From Diplonema japonicum (Eukaryota > Euglenozoa > Diplonemea > Diplonemida > Diplonemidae), in assembly GCA_964019335.1 (NCBI GenBank), contig OZ025667.1, positions 356,501 to 420,500 on the forward strand: a stretch of 64,000 nt of DNA, given 5' to 3'. Under the pieces are notes generated by a model, which was not told the origin of the DNA, made no database searches, and saw nothing but the letters and a program-made list of their open reading frames with translations. The stretch's first letter is position 1. Every line of letters starts with the position of its first letter. Positions 11,581 to 24,875 of the stretch are shown piece by piece. Made by a program: the position numbers and the translations under genes.

Positions 11581-12640
11581 ATGGTGCAGGGGGTCACCAG
11601 GTTAAGCAGCGAGCAATTGCTGCGATTGCTGGCTACAAATGCACAGGACATATGCCTCTTGCGCATAGAGGTCGGTGTGCATGATGGGCCTTCGATTAAG
11701 GGGTCTGTGGTGGCAACCTTAGGCGACGTGAGTGGCGTGCGATGTGTGGGAGATGTTGAAGGCGGCATCCCCCTCGTGGACAGAATTGTGTTTAAAGCAA
11801 GGGAGTATTGCAGTATGATAGTCGTCTACAGCAGCAAGCGAGGTGACGAGGAGAAGCGGCTTATAGGCAAAGTGTGTAAGATTTTAGTGCGAGAAGATGT
11901 TGTTCCTTGTGTTGGCTACCTCAGCTCGTTCGTTGAGTTCAAATCCCACCGTCACATGCTGGAGTTGTCGCCCCCTGCTTTGTTGCGTGAAGGATCCAGC
12001 TCGTCTTTTAACTCCGAGTGTGATTCCCTGCCGTCTACACCACCTACACCCACACCCCTCTCATTGCACGATAGAAGACAGCGTGCTCACTCTGCGGTCT
12101 TCACAAACATGAATACGTCCAGCTCTTGCAAGTGCTCGCCTCCCACTTTGATCGTTGAGAACTTGTATCTGGGCAATGCACAGAATGCCGCTAACTCTGC
12201 ACAGCTCCAGCAGCTTGGCATCCAGCACGTTGTCAACGTGTCGACGGAGGTGCCCAACTTCCACGAAGGCAAGGTGGCCTACTCCACGTACCGTGTACCA
12301 GACACCGAAGAAAGCGCGCATCTCCTGCAGCAGCACTTCGAAGAGATCGTCGGCACCATCCGCTATTTGTTGGGTGCCAACAAGTCTGTCTTGGTGCATT
12401 GCTTTGTTGGCGTCAGTAGATCATGTGCAGTTGTCACTGGTATGATTTGTTTGCCATCACAGCACTGCAGCCTACCTGACGAGGGAACTCGGGTGGTCTG
12501 TCCCCGATGCCTTGTGTTATATAAAAGCGCGGCGTCCCATCGTTAACCCTAATGCAGGGCTATTGGTATGCACCCGGCTGTATCACCCTTCACAGAGAGC
12601 CCTCGATGAGTACGCATCTTGCGCAGTTGATGTATCATAG
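11581..12640 (+). CDS. Dual-specificity protein phosphatase with rhodanese-like N-terminus
   Basis: Three exons (11581-12439, 12471-12565, 12596-12640), 332 residues. The N-terminal ~120 residues resemble an inactive rhodanese domain as in MAP kinase phosphatases (GSVVATLGD, then PCVGYLSSFVEF); this is moderate. The catalytic DUSP domain starts near 190 (LYLGNAQNA), has a general-acid Asp in RVPDTEES and the signature HCFVGVSRS at about 273-281 (nucleophile Cys 274). The two 3' introns restore the typical AYLTRELGWS and ARRPIVNPN end. Unspliced reading would lose these. It is probably a MAPK-type phosphatase, but the substrate cannot be told. The acceptor is at 11577. Confidence 0.88.
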
Positions 12641-12876
12641 CTGTTCCATACAGCAGCTTTAGCTGCTTGTACAATAGTACAATAGTAACTTCGAGTGCGA
12701 TCCATGCCCAACGCACCTTGTGTTGCGGTGATGCTTTGCTCCTTGTGATTGTGGCGTTCCTAGTTGTAGCCTTACGGTATTTGGTGCCTCGTTACTAGTC
12801 TTCTTTTCTCTTGCTTCTGCTTTGGGTATTTTTATTTTTTACTCAATTTCTTTGCATTTATTACCTCCAGTTACAC

Positions 12877-15093
12877 ATGATTGATATCAAGGAGTGCCTT
12901 CTCGGTTCATGTGGAGCGAAGTATGAAGGCACTTGTAAGCGGCGCGAGCCATTTGTGTGCGACAGTGGTGTGTGCTATAGTGATGCACTGCAGGGGAAAG
13001 ACAGCAGTGTGTGGGTACCTCTAGAGAAACGACAACACGCGCTACTCGGGGCGTTGATCGGTGACACTTTGGGTGCAACAAGTAAGGATATGCACTACTC
13101 CAAGGCAGCGTTGTTGTGCGAGGAGCTTGTGCCCTGGCCTTTTGTTTCCGTTGGCGGCGGGCAACTGGGTGTACCTGCTAAGGGAATTAGCCACAATGGG
13201 ACACAAGCACTGGCACTATTGAAAGCATTTGAAACAGCCAAAGAACAGCCATCATTGCTGAAACAAGCAATCGTTGCAGAGCTCGGTAACTGGTACCCCT
13301 CAGTACACAGTTCATGCCTTGACACGAGCACGATGCTTAGTCTACACCAGTTGACAACGTCATCCACATCTGCCGACAGGCATATGCAAGTGGGGACAGA
13401 GGAATATCTTCGAAGGCCTAATATAGCAGATACAGGGGCACTGTCTCGCAACTGCATTATCCCCATTGTGGTTGATAACAAAATCAGCGCCATCACTACC
13501 ACAGTCACGCACTGTGTCACAACGCACGCTAGTCCGGTAGAAGTACTCTGCTGCGTCATCCACACGCTGCTTATCTATGACGCGCTGCATCTCTCGTGCG
13601 CGACAGTGACCAGTGAGTACCTCTCTACTCTTCTCCTGTCCAATGACGAAAACCAGTCCTCGTGGTGCCAGTGGAAGCACGAGCTGGAGGACGTAACGTG
13701 CCGGGCATGGCTAGAAGCGGTCCCTGATCTTAGGCGGCACGAAGAGCATGTCTACGCTGAGCTACGTGACGTGCAACACTTCAATCCCTACAGGCAGGCA
13801 GGTGCGTCCGAAGCAGATGTCCTATGGTGTTTTAAAGTTGCTTTATGGGCATTGTATTGGTCGCAGCAGGCCACCTTCCCTCCTGCACTGCGAGGGTGGG
13901 TACGGTGCAGGGATTACGATGTTCCAATTAAGTACAAAACTCGCATCCTGAAGGAACGCAAAATGGTCAAGGCAGGTCTCCTTGCTTCTGTAAAGCGTGA
14001 CCACCCTGGCGGTGAAACATGGAACCCTCTTGATGCTCTAGGCGGCTTTGATGCAATCATGTGGGTTGTGCTTTTGGGTGGCAATTCGTGTGCTTCGGGT
14101 ATGGTTGCTGGATCGCTCCTGTCAGCATACCACACCATTTCCCCGTCCATGTTACATGAGGTGAAGGTGAGCTGTGCTGCAAGTGAGTTATTGCGCCGTG
14201 CCGTTGGTGACGATAATGCAGCCCCCCTGAACGCCCCATCGTGGCTGAAGGCTGTGGAAGTTAAACTGGACCCCTTCGTCCGTATCGAGAATATAATGCC
14301 TTACTACCTTCCTGAGAGGGACGAGTATAAAGTGAACACCGACACAGTAACAACAGCGGCAGCCACTATGATGGACTTGTGTTTGAAGCTGCCACAGCAC
14401 CTTAGATACGAGCTGAGCAAGACAGTGTACTGTTCTGGTAAGATGGAGAGGAGACCAGATAATAATAATAATCATGCAGTTCCTGAAGAGAGGAGTGAAG
14501 GTGTGTTCATACAACGTGGGGAAGACCCGCTGAGCATGGTAAAAAAACTGTCCAATGACGGGCTTCGCCCGTGTGTCGTGTACTTGGCTGACCCTTCTGA
14601 AGTGATGGGTGCGTTCACAGATGATGCCAGTGTTGGTGATGAAAGCCAATTGTTGAAACGAACGACGGCAGGCCTTGCTCTGTGGAACAAGAGAGGGCGC
14701 CATGATGACAGGTGGGATGAGGTTATCAATCAAAAATTCCCAGTAACAGAACCCTACTGGCCGCTTGGGACATGTGCTACTGTGTACGTGCCTTATTGCT
14801 TCGTCTGTCGCGGGGCAGACTTCAGCCTACTTCATTCGAGCGAACGCGTGTGCACATCTGTAATACTGGTGGCGCACCACAAGCAGGACGACTGGGAGAT
14901 ATCAGAAGTAAGTATCATCCGACAGCGGATGCGAAACGTACTCAGGACTGCATCTACCAACAACCATAAGTCCATTCTACTCCCCACCTTTGGTTATTCT
15001 TGTTTGGAACACCTATCCGTGGATGGCGTCACAAACATGTGGCTTTCAGAAGCTTCTAACTTCTCCGAACTTAAGGCAGTTATTTTCACTTAA
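12877..15093 (+). CDS. ADP-ribosylglycohydrolase-like plus macrodomain-like fusion, catalytic residues altered
   Basis: An intronless 738-residue protein. The N-terminal ~430 residues follow the ADP-ribosylglycohydrolase (ARH/DraG) pattern: RQHALLGALIGDTLGA at 51-66, then an all-helical body. The motif that normally reads TDDT is here HNGTQALALL (about 106-115), and the later DTD-type metal motif is replaced by GGNSCASGMVAG (about 401). The C-terminal part (about 560-738) resembles the TIGR02452/PARG-type macrodomain (VVYLADPSEVMGAF; TSVILVAHH; ILLPTFGYS), with its PGG loop also altered. A run of Asn codons lies near residue 530. It may bind rather than cleave ADP-ribose. The acceptor is at 12870. 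Confidence 0.7.
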   Translation: MIDIKECLLGSCGAKYEGTCKRREPFVCDSGVCYSDALQGKDSSVWVPLEKRQHALLGALIGDTLGATSKDMHYSKAALLCEELVPWPFVSVGGGQLGVPAKGISHNGTQALALLKAFETAKEQPSLLKQAIVAELGNWYPSVHSSCLDTSTMLSLHQLTTSSTSADRHMQVGTEEYLRRPNIADTGALSRNCIIPIVVDNKISAITTTVTHCVTTHASPVEVLCCVIHTLLIYDALHLSCATVTSEYLSTLLLSNDENQSSWCQWKHELEDVTCRAWLEAVPDLRRHEEHVYAELRDVQHFNPYRQAGASEADVLWCFKVALWALYWSQQATFPPALRGWVRCRDYDVPIKYKTRILKERKMVKAGLLASVKRDHPGGETWNPLDALGGFDAIMWVVLLGGNSCASGMVAGSLLSAYHTISPSMLHEVKVSCAASELLRRAVGDDNAAPLNAPSWLKAVEVKLDPFVRIENIMPYYLPERDEYKVNTDTVTTAAATMMDLCLKLPQHLRYELSKTVYCSGKMERRPDNNNNHAVPEERSEGVFIQRGEDPLSMVKKLSNDGLRPCVVYLADPSEVMGAFTDDASVGDESQLLKRTTAGLALWNKRGRHDDRWDEVINQKFPVTEPYWPLGTCATVYVPYCFVCRGADFSLLHSSERVCTSVILVAHHKQDDWEISEVSIIRQRMRNVLRTASTNNHKSILLPTFGYSCLEHLSVDGVTNMWLSEASNFSELKAVIFT

Positions 15094-15158
15094 TGTATTC
15101 TCGTTCGTTGCCTTTCACTTGTTTCACAACACCGCAGGAAGCAGGTTGGGTCGGGAAG

Positions 15159-16524
15159 ATGGATTTCGCGAGGATAGTCGTGTTAGATAATGTATGTTCT
15201 GTAGCGCAATGCAAGCCTCACAGGGAACTGGTGTAATTAAGGCAGGATTTGGTGGCGAGGACATGCCGAAATGCCTGCTGCAAAATATGTATGAATAATA
15301 TACGCAACAAACTACTCCGCAGCGTTGGGCGACCAAAGCACCCTGCTGTGATGCCAGGTGGGGCTATTCAGGGTGACACAACAGTAGGTGAAGCAGTGGA
15401 TCACCACAGAGGAGTCCTTCGGCTTAGTTACCCCATGGAACACGGGTATGTAGGCACAGTATTACGTAACACGCGAAAACAGACACGTGACTAACTGGAG
15501 CGATATGGAGGCTGTGTGGAATCACCTGTTCGGGATGCTTGACGTCTCCATTAAAGAGGTACACATGTATAGCGTCATTTAACACTCACAGCACCCTGTA
15601 TTGCTCACAGAGGCACCCCTCAACAGCCATGAAAATAAGGAAAAGGCGGCGGAAATCTTTTTTGAACAGTACCAAACACCGGCTCTCTTCTTCTCGGTGC
15701 AGGCAGTCCTTTCATTGTACGCTGCAGGAACTACAACAGGTATGCCGCGCTGCTCTGCGTTACTCAACAGGTGTGGTGGTCGATGTCGGTGATGGTGTGA
15801 CGCATGTGTGTCCCGTTTACGAGGGCTTTGTCATCCCTGGGGCTGTGGGCAGGAGCGATGTTGCAGGCAGAGATGTGACGCGGCAGCTGCAGCTACAGCT
15901 GAGACAGAGGGGCTATAACTTCACGACGTCTGCGGAACTCGAGATAGTACGGCAAATAAAAGAACAGCAGTGCTATGTCGCTTACATGCCCACGAAAGAG
16001 GAGGACCTTGTTAGGACGAAGAAATTCGACAGATCTGAGTATAGGCTTCCTGACGGCGGCAAGTTGCAACTCGCAGCAGAGCGTTTCCGACCACCTGAAG
16101 TCCTCTTCGACCCAAAGTTGATTGGCTCCGAGGAGATGGGTGTTGCGCAGCTTCTCTCCCACAGCCTAAAAAAGGTATCAATTATAACCCACACCACCAA
16201 ACCACTGCAGTGCGATATCGACGTCCGCAAAAACTTATTCACAAAAATGTTCATAAGCGGTGGCAGCACCCTCTTCAAGGGCTTCGGTGACCGTCTTCTG
16301 TCAGAGACCCGTAGGAGTCTGCCACGTGAGGTGATGTGCAAATTACATGCGCCCCCTGAGAGAAAGTACACAACGTGGCTCGGAGGTGCAATTCTTGCTG
16401 ACTTGACGGCTTTCAGAAAAATGATGATCACCGCCGAAACCTACAAGGTAGCTATGGGGAGAATCAAAAAATACAAGCACAGGACGAAGGTTCTAGATGC
16501 CTGCACAAACACGCTTTTTTCTAG
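15159..16524 (+). CDS. ARP1: Actin-related protein 1 (centractin), dynactin filament subunit
   Basis: Eight exons separated by seven introns of 31-37 nt (15192-15223, 15289-15322, 15446-15482, 15559-15591, 15740-15770, 16175-16210, 16448-16482) join in frame to 375 residues, the usual Arp1 length. Diagnostic stretches include [54 protein letters not shown] and an Arp1-type end ([14 protein letters not shown]). Arp1 forms the short filament of dynactin, the dynein activator. Three donors are not GTATG (GTACAC, GTATCA, GTAGCT). The sixth intron is 36 nt, in frame and stop-free, so retention would add 12 residues. The acceptor is at 15137. Confidence 0.93.
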
Positions 16525-16622
16525 TCTTCTCTTTCTTCCGTTAATCGTATCGACTTGGGTGGACAGTGCTGAGTGTGAATGTAGTTATTTTATTCAGCGC
16601 TTGAACGTTATCTCAGGTGACA

Positions 16623-18770
16623 ATGTCCGGGAATGCCATAGATCTTGATGCAATTGACATTGATGAGATAGCACCGGAGAAGAAACGGCGACGGTGCCCT
16701 GACAGCGCGGAAAAGAAGGCCAAGCAAGCTAAGACGAAGGACGAGGACGACTATGATCGCAGGATTCAAGAGCGTATGAAGAGATTGCGGGACAAGAGTC
16801 TGTCGCCCGAGCGAGAGAGGAAGCCTATTGAGAGCCACCCCGTACGGGAAGACGAACAGAAGAACGCCCCCCGTCAGCCACCACCTGAGCGCTCTGCGCC
16901 TGTCTTGCAGGCGGACAAGGACGACTTCGAAGACACACCTAATGAAAGCGATCTCATGAAGTCCTCGTTGTGCTTTAGCGAGAGGGACGAGGCGGCATTC
17001 GAAGAGTTGAAAAAGTCAGGGAAGCCTATGACAAAAATCCAAATACAGTTGGAGAAGGCGAGAATGCACAAAGAGCGTGCCAAGAAGCAAGCAAAAGAAG
17101 ATGCAGGATTGAACCCGAAAAAAAGGTTTGGCGCTCGTGCGCGCGAGTACCAGATGATGCGATCAACCGTGACCCACTGGTCAGACAAGACACTTTCGAA
17201 GATGACAGAACGTGACTGGAGGATTCTGAGGGAAGACTTCGAGATTCAGGTACTAGGATCTGGTGCCACGTGCCCCCTACCGATGAGGAACTGGGCAGAG
17301 GGGTACCGGGAAGGGGTACTGTCCCCCATGGTAATGGAAGCCATCAATACAGCCGGTTACAGAGACCCTTCTCCTGTGCAGATGGTATGCATTTTTTAAA
17401 AGTTAAATACTCTCTACTCAAATCAGGCTTGCATCCCTGTCGGCATCAAGAGACTGGACCTTATTGGCTTAGCAGAAACTGGGTCTGGTAAAACCTGCGC
17501 CTTCGTGGTTCCTTTGGTCACCTACGTGTCTGAGCAGCCGCCTATGACAGAGGCCAACCGGGAGCACGGTCCGTATGCTGTGATCATGTGCCCATCGAGA
17601 GAGCTGGCGAATCAAATCGAAGATGAATGCTGCAAGTTTTCACAACCGTTTGGTTTCCGAACCATTTCAGTTGTCGGTGGTGTGAAGCACGAGCAACAAG
17701 GACACGAGATAAGAAAGGGTGTGGAGATCGTGGTAGGCACACCTGGTAGGTTGTGCGATTTGATTGAAAGGCACTACCTAGTATTCAATCAGTGTAACTA
17801 TGTAGTACTCGACGAGGCAGACAGCATGGTGAGGGAAGGAATGGAGGAGCAGGTCGTAACCGTCTTCGAAAACATGCCTTCCTCAAATGACAAGCCAGCA
17901 GAGGCGGATGATGAAGAAATCGGGAAGACAGTATGCTACTTTTCACTTTTCACGCAACACAGTACCGTGTCACCGTCATGTTCAGCTCTACCATGGCCCA
18001 CGAGTTAGAGGGCATAGCGAAGAGGCATCTGCGGCGCCCAGTCATTATCAAGGTCGGGCTGTCTAGCCCCAGCGACATCAAGCAGACAGTCATTGTCATG
18101 GATGAGGCAAAGGACAAAAGAGCGCGCTGCCTTCAGATGCTCAAGGAGATCCTTGCTGGGGTTAGCTCGCCTCTTATTATGGTGTTTTGCAACATGCGAA
18201 CGGAAGTTGAGTCCTTGGGTAACTACCTCGACGAGGAGGGGGTTTCGTCACGCATCATGCACGGTGGCCTGTCGCAGGTATGTTATAGCCATTATTCCAC
18301 ACTCATAACAACTCAACAGGGGCTCCGAGAAGCTGCCATGCAGGACTTCCACGACAGAAAGTACCTGGTATTGATCGCGACAGACATCGTGGGGAGGGGT
18401 ATCGACGTGAAGGGCGTCACGCATGTCTTCAACTATGATTGCCCCGTAGGCGAGAACCCAATCGACAAGTATGGGTTGATGAATACCCGCAACACTTTAC
18501 AGGTACTCGCAGAGGATCGGCAGAACGGGCCGACAGGGTATGAAGGGTGAAGCAGTCACCTTCTTGGTGACCAAGACAGACACGGACATCATGTACGACC
18601 TGAAGAAGAAGGTATGTTATGAATGGGAAATATGAACAAACCAACAGCTTGAATCTGAAGGCCAGGTTGTGCCAAAGGAGCTTGCAATGCAGGAGGCTGC
18701 AAAGATCGCACCTGGGCAGTTGGCAAACAGGAAGAAGCGAGAGACGGTCATCCATGCACGCACGTTCTAG
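16623..18770 (+). CDS. PRP28: DEAD-box spliceosomal RNA helicase Prp28/DDX23
   Basis: Six exons (16623-17384, 17427-17930, 17963-18277, 18320-18468, 18503-18611, 18648-18770), 653 residues. A charged N-terminus precedes Prp28-like WDWRI... features (ERDWRILREDFEI) and a Q-motif (RDPSPVQM). Core motifs: AETGSGKT (I), PSRELA (Ia), VGTPGRL (Ib), DEAD (II), SST in place of SAT (III), ATDIVGRGIDVKGV (V) and QRIGRTGR (VI, with Gln instead of the usual His). Prp28 exchanges U1 for U6 at the 5' splice site during cis-splicing, in keeping with the many introns here. The acceptor is at 16616. Confidence 0.9.
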
Positions 18771-18837
18771 GGGTCTTTGCTTTCAGCAAGAAGTTTTTTT
18801 TTTTTTTTTTTACTAACAAAGCATACTCCACGAAGGG

Positions 18838-20646
18838 ATGGGGGACACATCGTTCACAAGTGACCTCAGCAAGCTGGGCTTCACTGACCCAGTGATATGG
18901 GTGACTCCTCCGGAGCCGAATAAGATGCGGCTGTTCGTCAGAGTGAAGGGAAGCTCGCCGTTTGTGTTGATGTGTGAAGACAACTTACTTCTGGAACACT
19001 ACAAGGAGATTGCTGTAAAGTACTTTAGAGAGCGGTGGACGGGAGTTAGGCTGTGCCCTGAGCTCATACTAATACGATGCCTTAACTTCAACAACAAGGA
19101 CAGGCTGTTGGACTTCAAAAGGAAAATCCGCCATCAGTATGGTGAGACGAGCAAGGTCTATGCTCAGCCTGTTGAGAATGCAGATGTGTACAGCGAAAGC
19201 TTCAACGCAGACTACATCAAACAGAACATGGTAGTCACCGACCCTGCGACAGCACCGTTGATCGAGAATTGCGAAACTGAGCTCGTAATTAAGTATGCCG
19301 CCTGCTTCTTCTCAATATTGACAGAAATCTGAGTCTCGACCGATTGATCATCAAGATCACCGATCCCAACACGGCACGCTACGTAGAGGAGGTGTTCTGG
19401 GACACGTACAGGGAGTTTGCAAGACCTCAGGTTGTGCTTCAAAAGCTGATAGAACGGTATGTTTAAGTAGCTCTCTCAAGCTAGACAGGTACGAAGTGCC
19501 GCCTCTTGTAAAGATTGGTGACCCGCAGAAGAGCCCTGCCGACCACGCCACGCACCAATTTATGAAGTATGGCATACAGATGAGAGTTGTGCGGCTGTTC
19601 GAAAAGTGGGTAGAAGATGCCTATTTCGACTTCACGGATGAGATGCAGAAGACACTGTCGAGATGGGTGCGTAACAAGATCGACAAGGACGGCATCCCTC
19701 CAAGGCTGCTCCACCTTATGAAGCAGAAGGAAAGACAAAGGAAGCCCCTGTCGCAATACACGGTGCCGCCTCCTCCCGCGCTGTCACGTGCTGACTTTGA
19801 TCCGTTGTTGGTAAGGGAGCCTGTCAGAGTTCTTTCCACTTATAGTGACAAGGAAATTGCGCAGCAGCTTACGCTCCTCACCTTACACGTATGCAGGTGA
19901 AAGTGCTCAAATTTAAACTCAAACTCAGATACACAACCATCTTCTGCCTTGCGAGTTCATGGGTTGCAAATGGCTGCCTGGCAACGGTGCAGGGTATGCT
20001 GCAATGTTTTAACACACACCACCACAGGCACAACGCACCTAACTTCCGAGTCTACAGGGACATGATTAACAAAGTGGCTAACTGGACACAGTTTGCCATT
20101 GTGAGCGAGGAGGACTTCGACACACGAGTGAATATTGTGAAGAAGCTGTACCTGGTGTGCCAAGAGCTGAGGACGATGACCAACTGGGACATGCTTGTGG
20201 CAGTACACGGCGGGATGTCAGCGCTGCCTAGTACCACACTGCGCAACACGCACTATCAAGTTGAGAACAGTGAATTAGGGCCTTTGGTAAGCGAATTAAA
20301 AGAGATTCTTGCAAACCAAGGTAGAAGCAAGTTGCTTTTAGACTACATGGCAAAGCAGCCCGAAATACCACAACCTGTCTTCCCTTCGATTGTTGTGTGC
20401 CTCAAGCAGTTGGAGTACATGGAAGAGCACCCGGCTGAGGTCGACGGGCAGATCAACTTCTTCCGCATGGCTCTCGAACACAACCTCATTAAACACCTTC
20501 TCAATGCCAAGGGTACCACCTTGCCGTACCAGCCTATACCAAAGCTCCAAGCAGTTTTCACTTTGTTCAAAGTTAAGGATCAGCAAGATCTTATTGCCAT
20601 GGCCTACAGATGCGAGCCACCTCAGAACGAAGCTTATTATGATTAG
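18838..20646 (+). CDS. Ras-family guanine nucleotide exchange factor (REM + CDC25 domains)
   Basis: Five exons (18838-19292, 19325-19456, 19489-19888, 19929-19993, 20028-20646), 556 residues. The N-terminal ~145 residues have a FERM/ubiquitin-like look but are not assigned. A RasGEF N-terminal (REM) module follows (SLDRLIIKIT, then EVFWDTYREF). The CDC25 catalytic domain runs from about 300 to the end (YSDKEIAQQLTLLTLH; RDMINKVANWTQFAIV; LYLVCQELRTM). CDC25 domains load GTP on Ras or Rap GTPases. All four introns (32-40 nt) start GTATG and must be removed to rebuild the domain. The acceptor is AAAG at 18821, after a poly-T tract. Confidence 0.88.
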
Positions 20647-20732
20647 ATAGTAATAGAATAGATGTAGTTTCCCTATTGTTTTCTAGCAGAATTCTTGCCA
20701 CCGCATGTAACAAGGAAGAAAGAAAGATCAAA

Positions 20733-22069
20733 ATGGGAAAGGCGGAGTACACAGAAGAGCCGACGGTTGTCAACGACTTTGATTACTATGCGGACCTGAC
20801 GAAAAACGAATGCGTCGAGGTGCGGATGGTGGAGGGGAAGGGGAAGGGGGCCTTTGCTTTGGCCGACTTCGATATCGACGATGAGGTCATAAGAGAGAAC
20901 GCCTTAGCGTGCGCCCAGAATTTAGATGATGTGCGTGACGGGATCAAGGTGTGTGCTGCCACATTGAAGAGCTTAGAGACCCCAAAGGAGAACTTGGTAA
21001 GAGTGTGTCGTTCTTTGAAAGAGGTGGAAGTGCCCTGCATCGCGAAGTACCCCTCGCAAAATGTGGAGCAGTGTGACAACACAGCTACCGGCTGCAAACA
21101 GCTTTACTCTTCGAAAGAGCTGAAGACAATTGCTTGGTACAGATACCACCAAGTGCTGTGCAAGGGACTCATGAGTAGCGAGGAGGTTAAAGCACTTGAG
21201 GAATACGAGAAAGAGAGCTGGATTCAAGGTGGGATTGACTACTCAGACACATTCCACCTGGCGCTTCACTTCATGGTATGAAACAAACACAACACACGCC
21301 ACGCAGGCTATCATGTTTAGTGGTGTCAAGCTCGGCAGTAGTGTAGAGGAGGTTTTTACACCATTTTCTTATCTCATCTCTTGTCCTTGGGAACGTTTCA
21401 CATTCACGTACCTGCTGGACAAGGACCAGACACCGCAGGGTGATTCCGAAGAAGACAGGCGAACGAAGGAGGAGACGTTAGCCAAGGCCATGAGGTTGAT
21501 GCGCACAATCTTCCAGGTTGGTGAGAACGACGAGCTTCTCACCGAACACCGCTTCACTAGAATCTTGGGAGCTGTGCTTCTCAATGGCCAAGAGCGAGTT
21601 CCTAACTCTCCTTGGGCATGCTACCAGATGTGGCTTCGTACCAATGGCACGAGACAGGAGTACAAGTCCATGAAGTCCTTCTCAAAAAACAACCCCGACC
21701 TTGCATCATCAACCAAGGGACAGGTATGCCGCATCTCATCAGCAAGCATTAATTGCAGGGCGTCTACAGAGTGTGTTCGTGCTTCAATCACTCATGCGAG
21801 CCAAATATTCAGGTACGCAAGCCACACGACACATCATTTATACAGGTGATGTACAGCGATGACAACGACGAAACACTGGTGGTTCATGCCATCAGGGAGA
21901 TCAAGAAAGGGGACGAGCTGTGCATCTCATACATCGACGAAGATGCTAGCTACAACACTAGGCAGGAACAGTTGAGAGACCATTACTTGTTCACGTGTAT
22001 CTGCCCCAAGGTATGACGGATACAACAATCTACCTGCCACAGTGCACACGTGAGTCGACCGAAAGTTGA
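20733..22069 (+). CDS. SMYD5: SET-domain lysine methyltransferase, SMYD5-like
   Basis: Five exons (20733-21275, 21307-21723, 21759-21812, 21846-22010, 22043-22069), 401 residues. The start of the SET fold (VEVRMVEGKGKGAFALADFD), a degenerate MYND-like Cys/His insert ending in YHQVLC, the SET core CSCFNHSCEPNI, the GDELCISYID motif and a post-SET CICPKC match SMYD5. The last Cys-containing exon is only 27 nt. The third intron (21813-21845, donor GTACGC) is 33 nt, in frame and stop-free, so it could instead be coding. SMYD5 proteins methylate ribosomal or histone lysines in animals. The acceptor is at 20689. Confidence 0.85.
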
Positions 22070-22126
22070 GAAATAATCATTAAGCTTTTTGGACACATTT
22101 CAACACACCTTGCAGAAGATACAAAG

Positions 22127-23571
<1,445 letters not shown>

Positions 23572-23821
23572 TTTTACTGACCTTCCCTCCTCTTTTTATT
23601 ATTTATTGTCTTGTTTTTTCTCCTCATTAATTTTTGACCTCACCGATTCTCCTTTTTTTGCAACTCCCTTTTCCCTTTCGTAGTGTGCGGGGTTAGGTCC
23701 CTGCAAGCAGGGTGCCTGGAAGACTGCGATCCTATGGTCCCTCCCACCCGTCATATCAGTATTCAAATGTAGCATTATTTACTAGCATGGTAACATAAAA
23801 AGGAAGCCTTACACATACAAT

Positions 23822-24581
23822 ATGGAGACCGCGATCGGGATCTGTCTGGATGACCACATTGTGCTTGCCTGCTCGGGGAACACCGCCTTTTACTACATGG
23901 TGTTGACGGTATGTTGAAATAAATAGAATTCCTTTTGATCAACTTCGTATAGGATAGAGAAGACAAGTTGGTGCAGCTGGATGACAACAAGCTAGTGGCA
24001 GCTACGGGCGAGCAGGGGGGAAGAGTTGCCTTGTTGCAGTACATAAAATGTGCAATGAAGCCAGCGATGATTCAGAAGGGTGTGCAAAATACTACGAAGG
24101 CGGTGGCGAACTTCATGCGCCAGACTCTGGCGGGGGGGCTGAGGTCCAGAGGGGGAGCGTATCCCGTGAACTGTCTTCTGGGAGGGTTCGACAAGCAGGA
24201 GTCGCAGGTATACAAACCAAGAGGAAGAAGAAACCAAATTAAAGATCAACGACGGCACTTACGGCCCCTCGCTGTTCTGGATGGATTACATGGGTGCCAT
24301 GCAGAAGCTAGACTACGGTGTGCTGTCTTCTCTCACTTTCATACACCACTTTCAGGTACCCACGGATACGGTGGTAGTTTCGTCACTGCCTGCCTTGACC
24401 GACACTACAAAAAGAACATGACCCAGGAGGAAAGCGTCGCCCTCATGAAGACTTGCATCAAGACAGTATGCACCTCTCACTTTAACACACTCCACAGGTC
24501 CACACGAGACTCACCATGAGCTCCGGACAGTTCGTCATCAAGGTGATCGACAAGAATGGCGTACGCCTCGTGGAAGAATAG
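23822..24581 (+). CDS. PSMB2: 20S proteasome beta-4 subunit (PSMB2-like), non-catalytic
   Basis: Exons 23822-23908, 23953-24207, 24224-24317, 24356-24465 and 24498-24581 give 209 residues, close to PSMB2 length. It begins METAIGIC like the unprocessed, inactive beta-4 subunits (no N-terminal catalytic Thr after a propeptide). Matching stretches: GEQGGRVALLQYIK, LAGGLRSR, LLGGFDKQE, FWMDYMGAM, HGYGGSFV, FVIKVIDKNGV. To keep frame between DKQESQ and the following coding sequence I must remove 16 nt (24208-24223, GTATAC...AG), or else assume an indel. The other introns are 32-44 nt. Confidence 0.88.
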
Positions 24582-24875
24582 GAATACTTCAATTAGAGGG
24601 CTTGGGGCGAGGCATTAGAGCCTTTAGATTTAAAAAAATGGTGATTCTTTCTGGAAAGTTTGAGAGGGGGCTTTTTTTTAAAGGATTTTTTTTTCTGGTG
24701 AATAGAAACAATGAAGAAAACAAAGAAGGAGGAAATATAGTGTTTAACCCTTGCAGTTGCTAGACACAGCACCTGCCTTTCTATCTATAAAGTGTTCCCC
24801 TTAACCTCTAAGACTTTCTTACAAGTACAACCTTTTCCGCTTTTCTGTTCTTACTGCACTGACTAACAGGGAAAC

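Noticed and set aside
23680-23760. Possible tRNA or small RNA in the stretch with GGGTTAGGTCCCTGC
   Set aside because: I could not fold a cloverleaf or find A/B box motifs in the right spacing.
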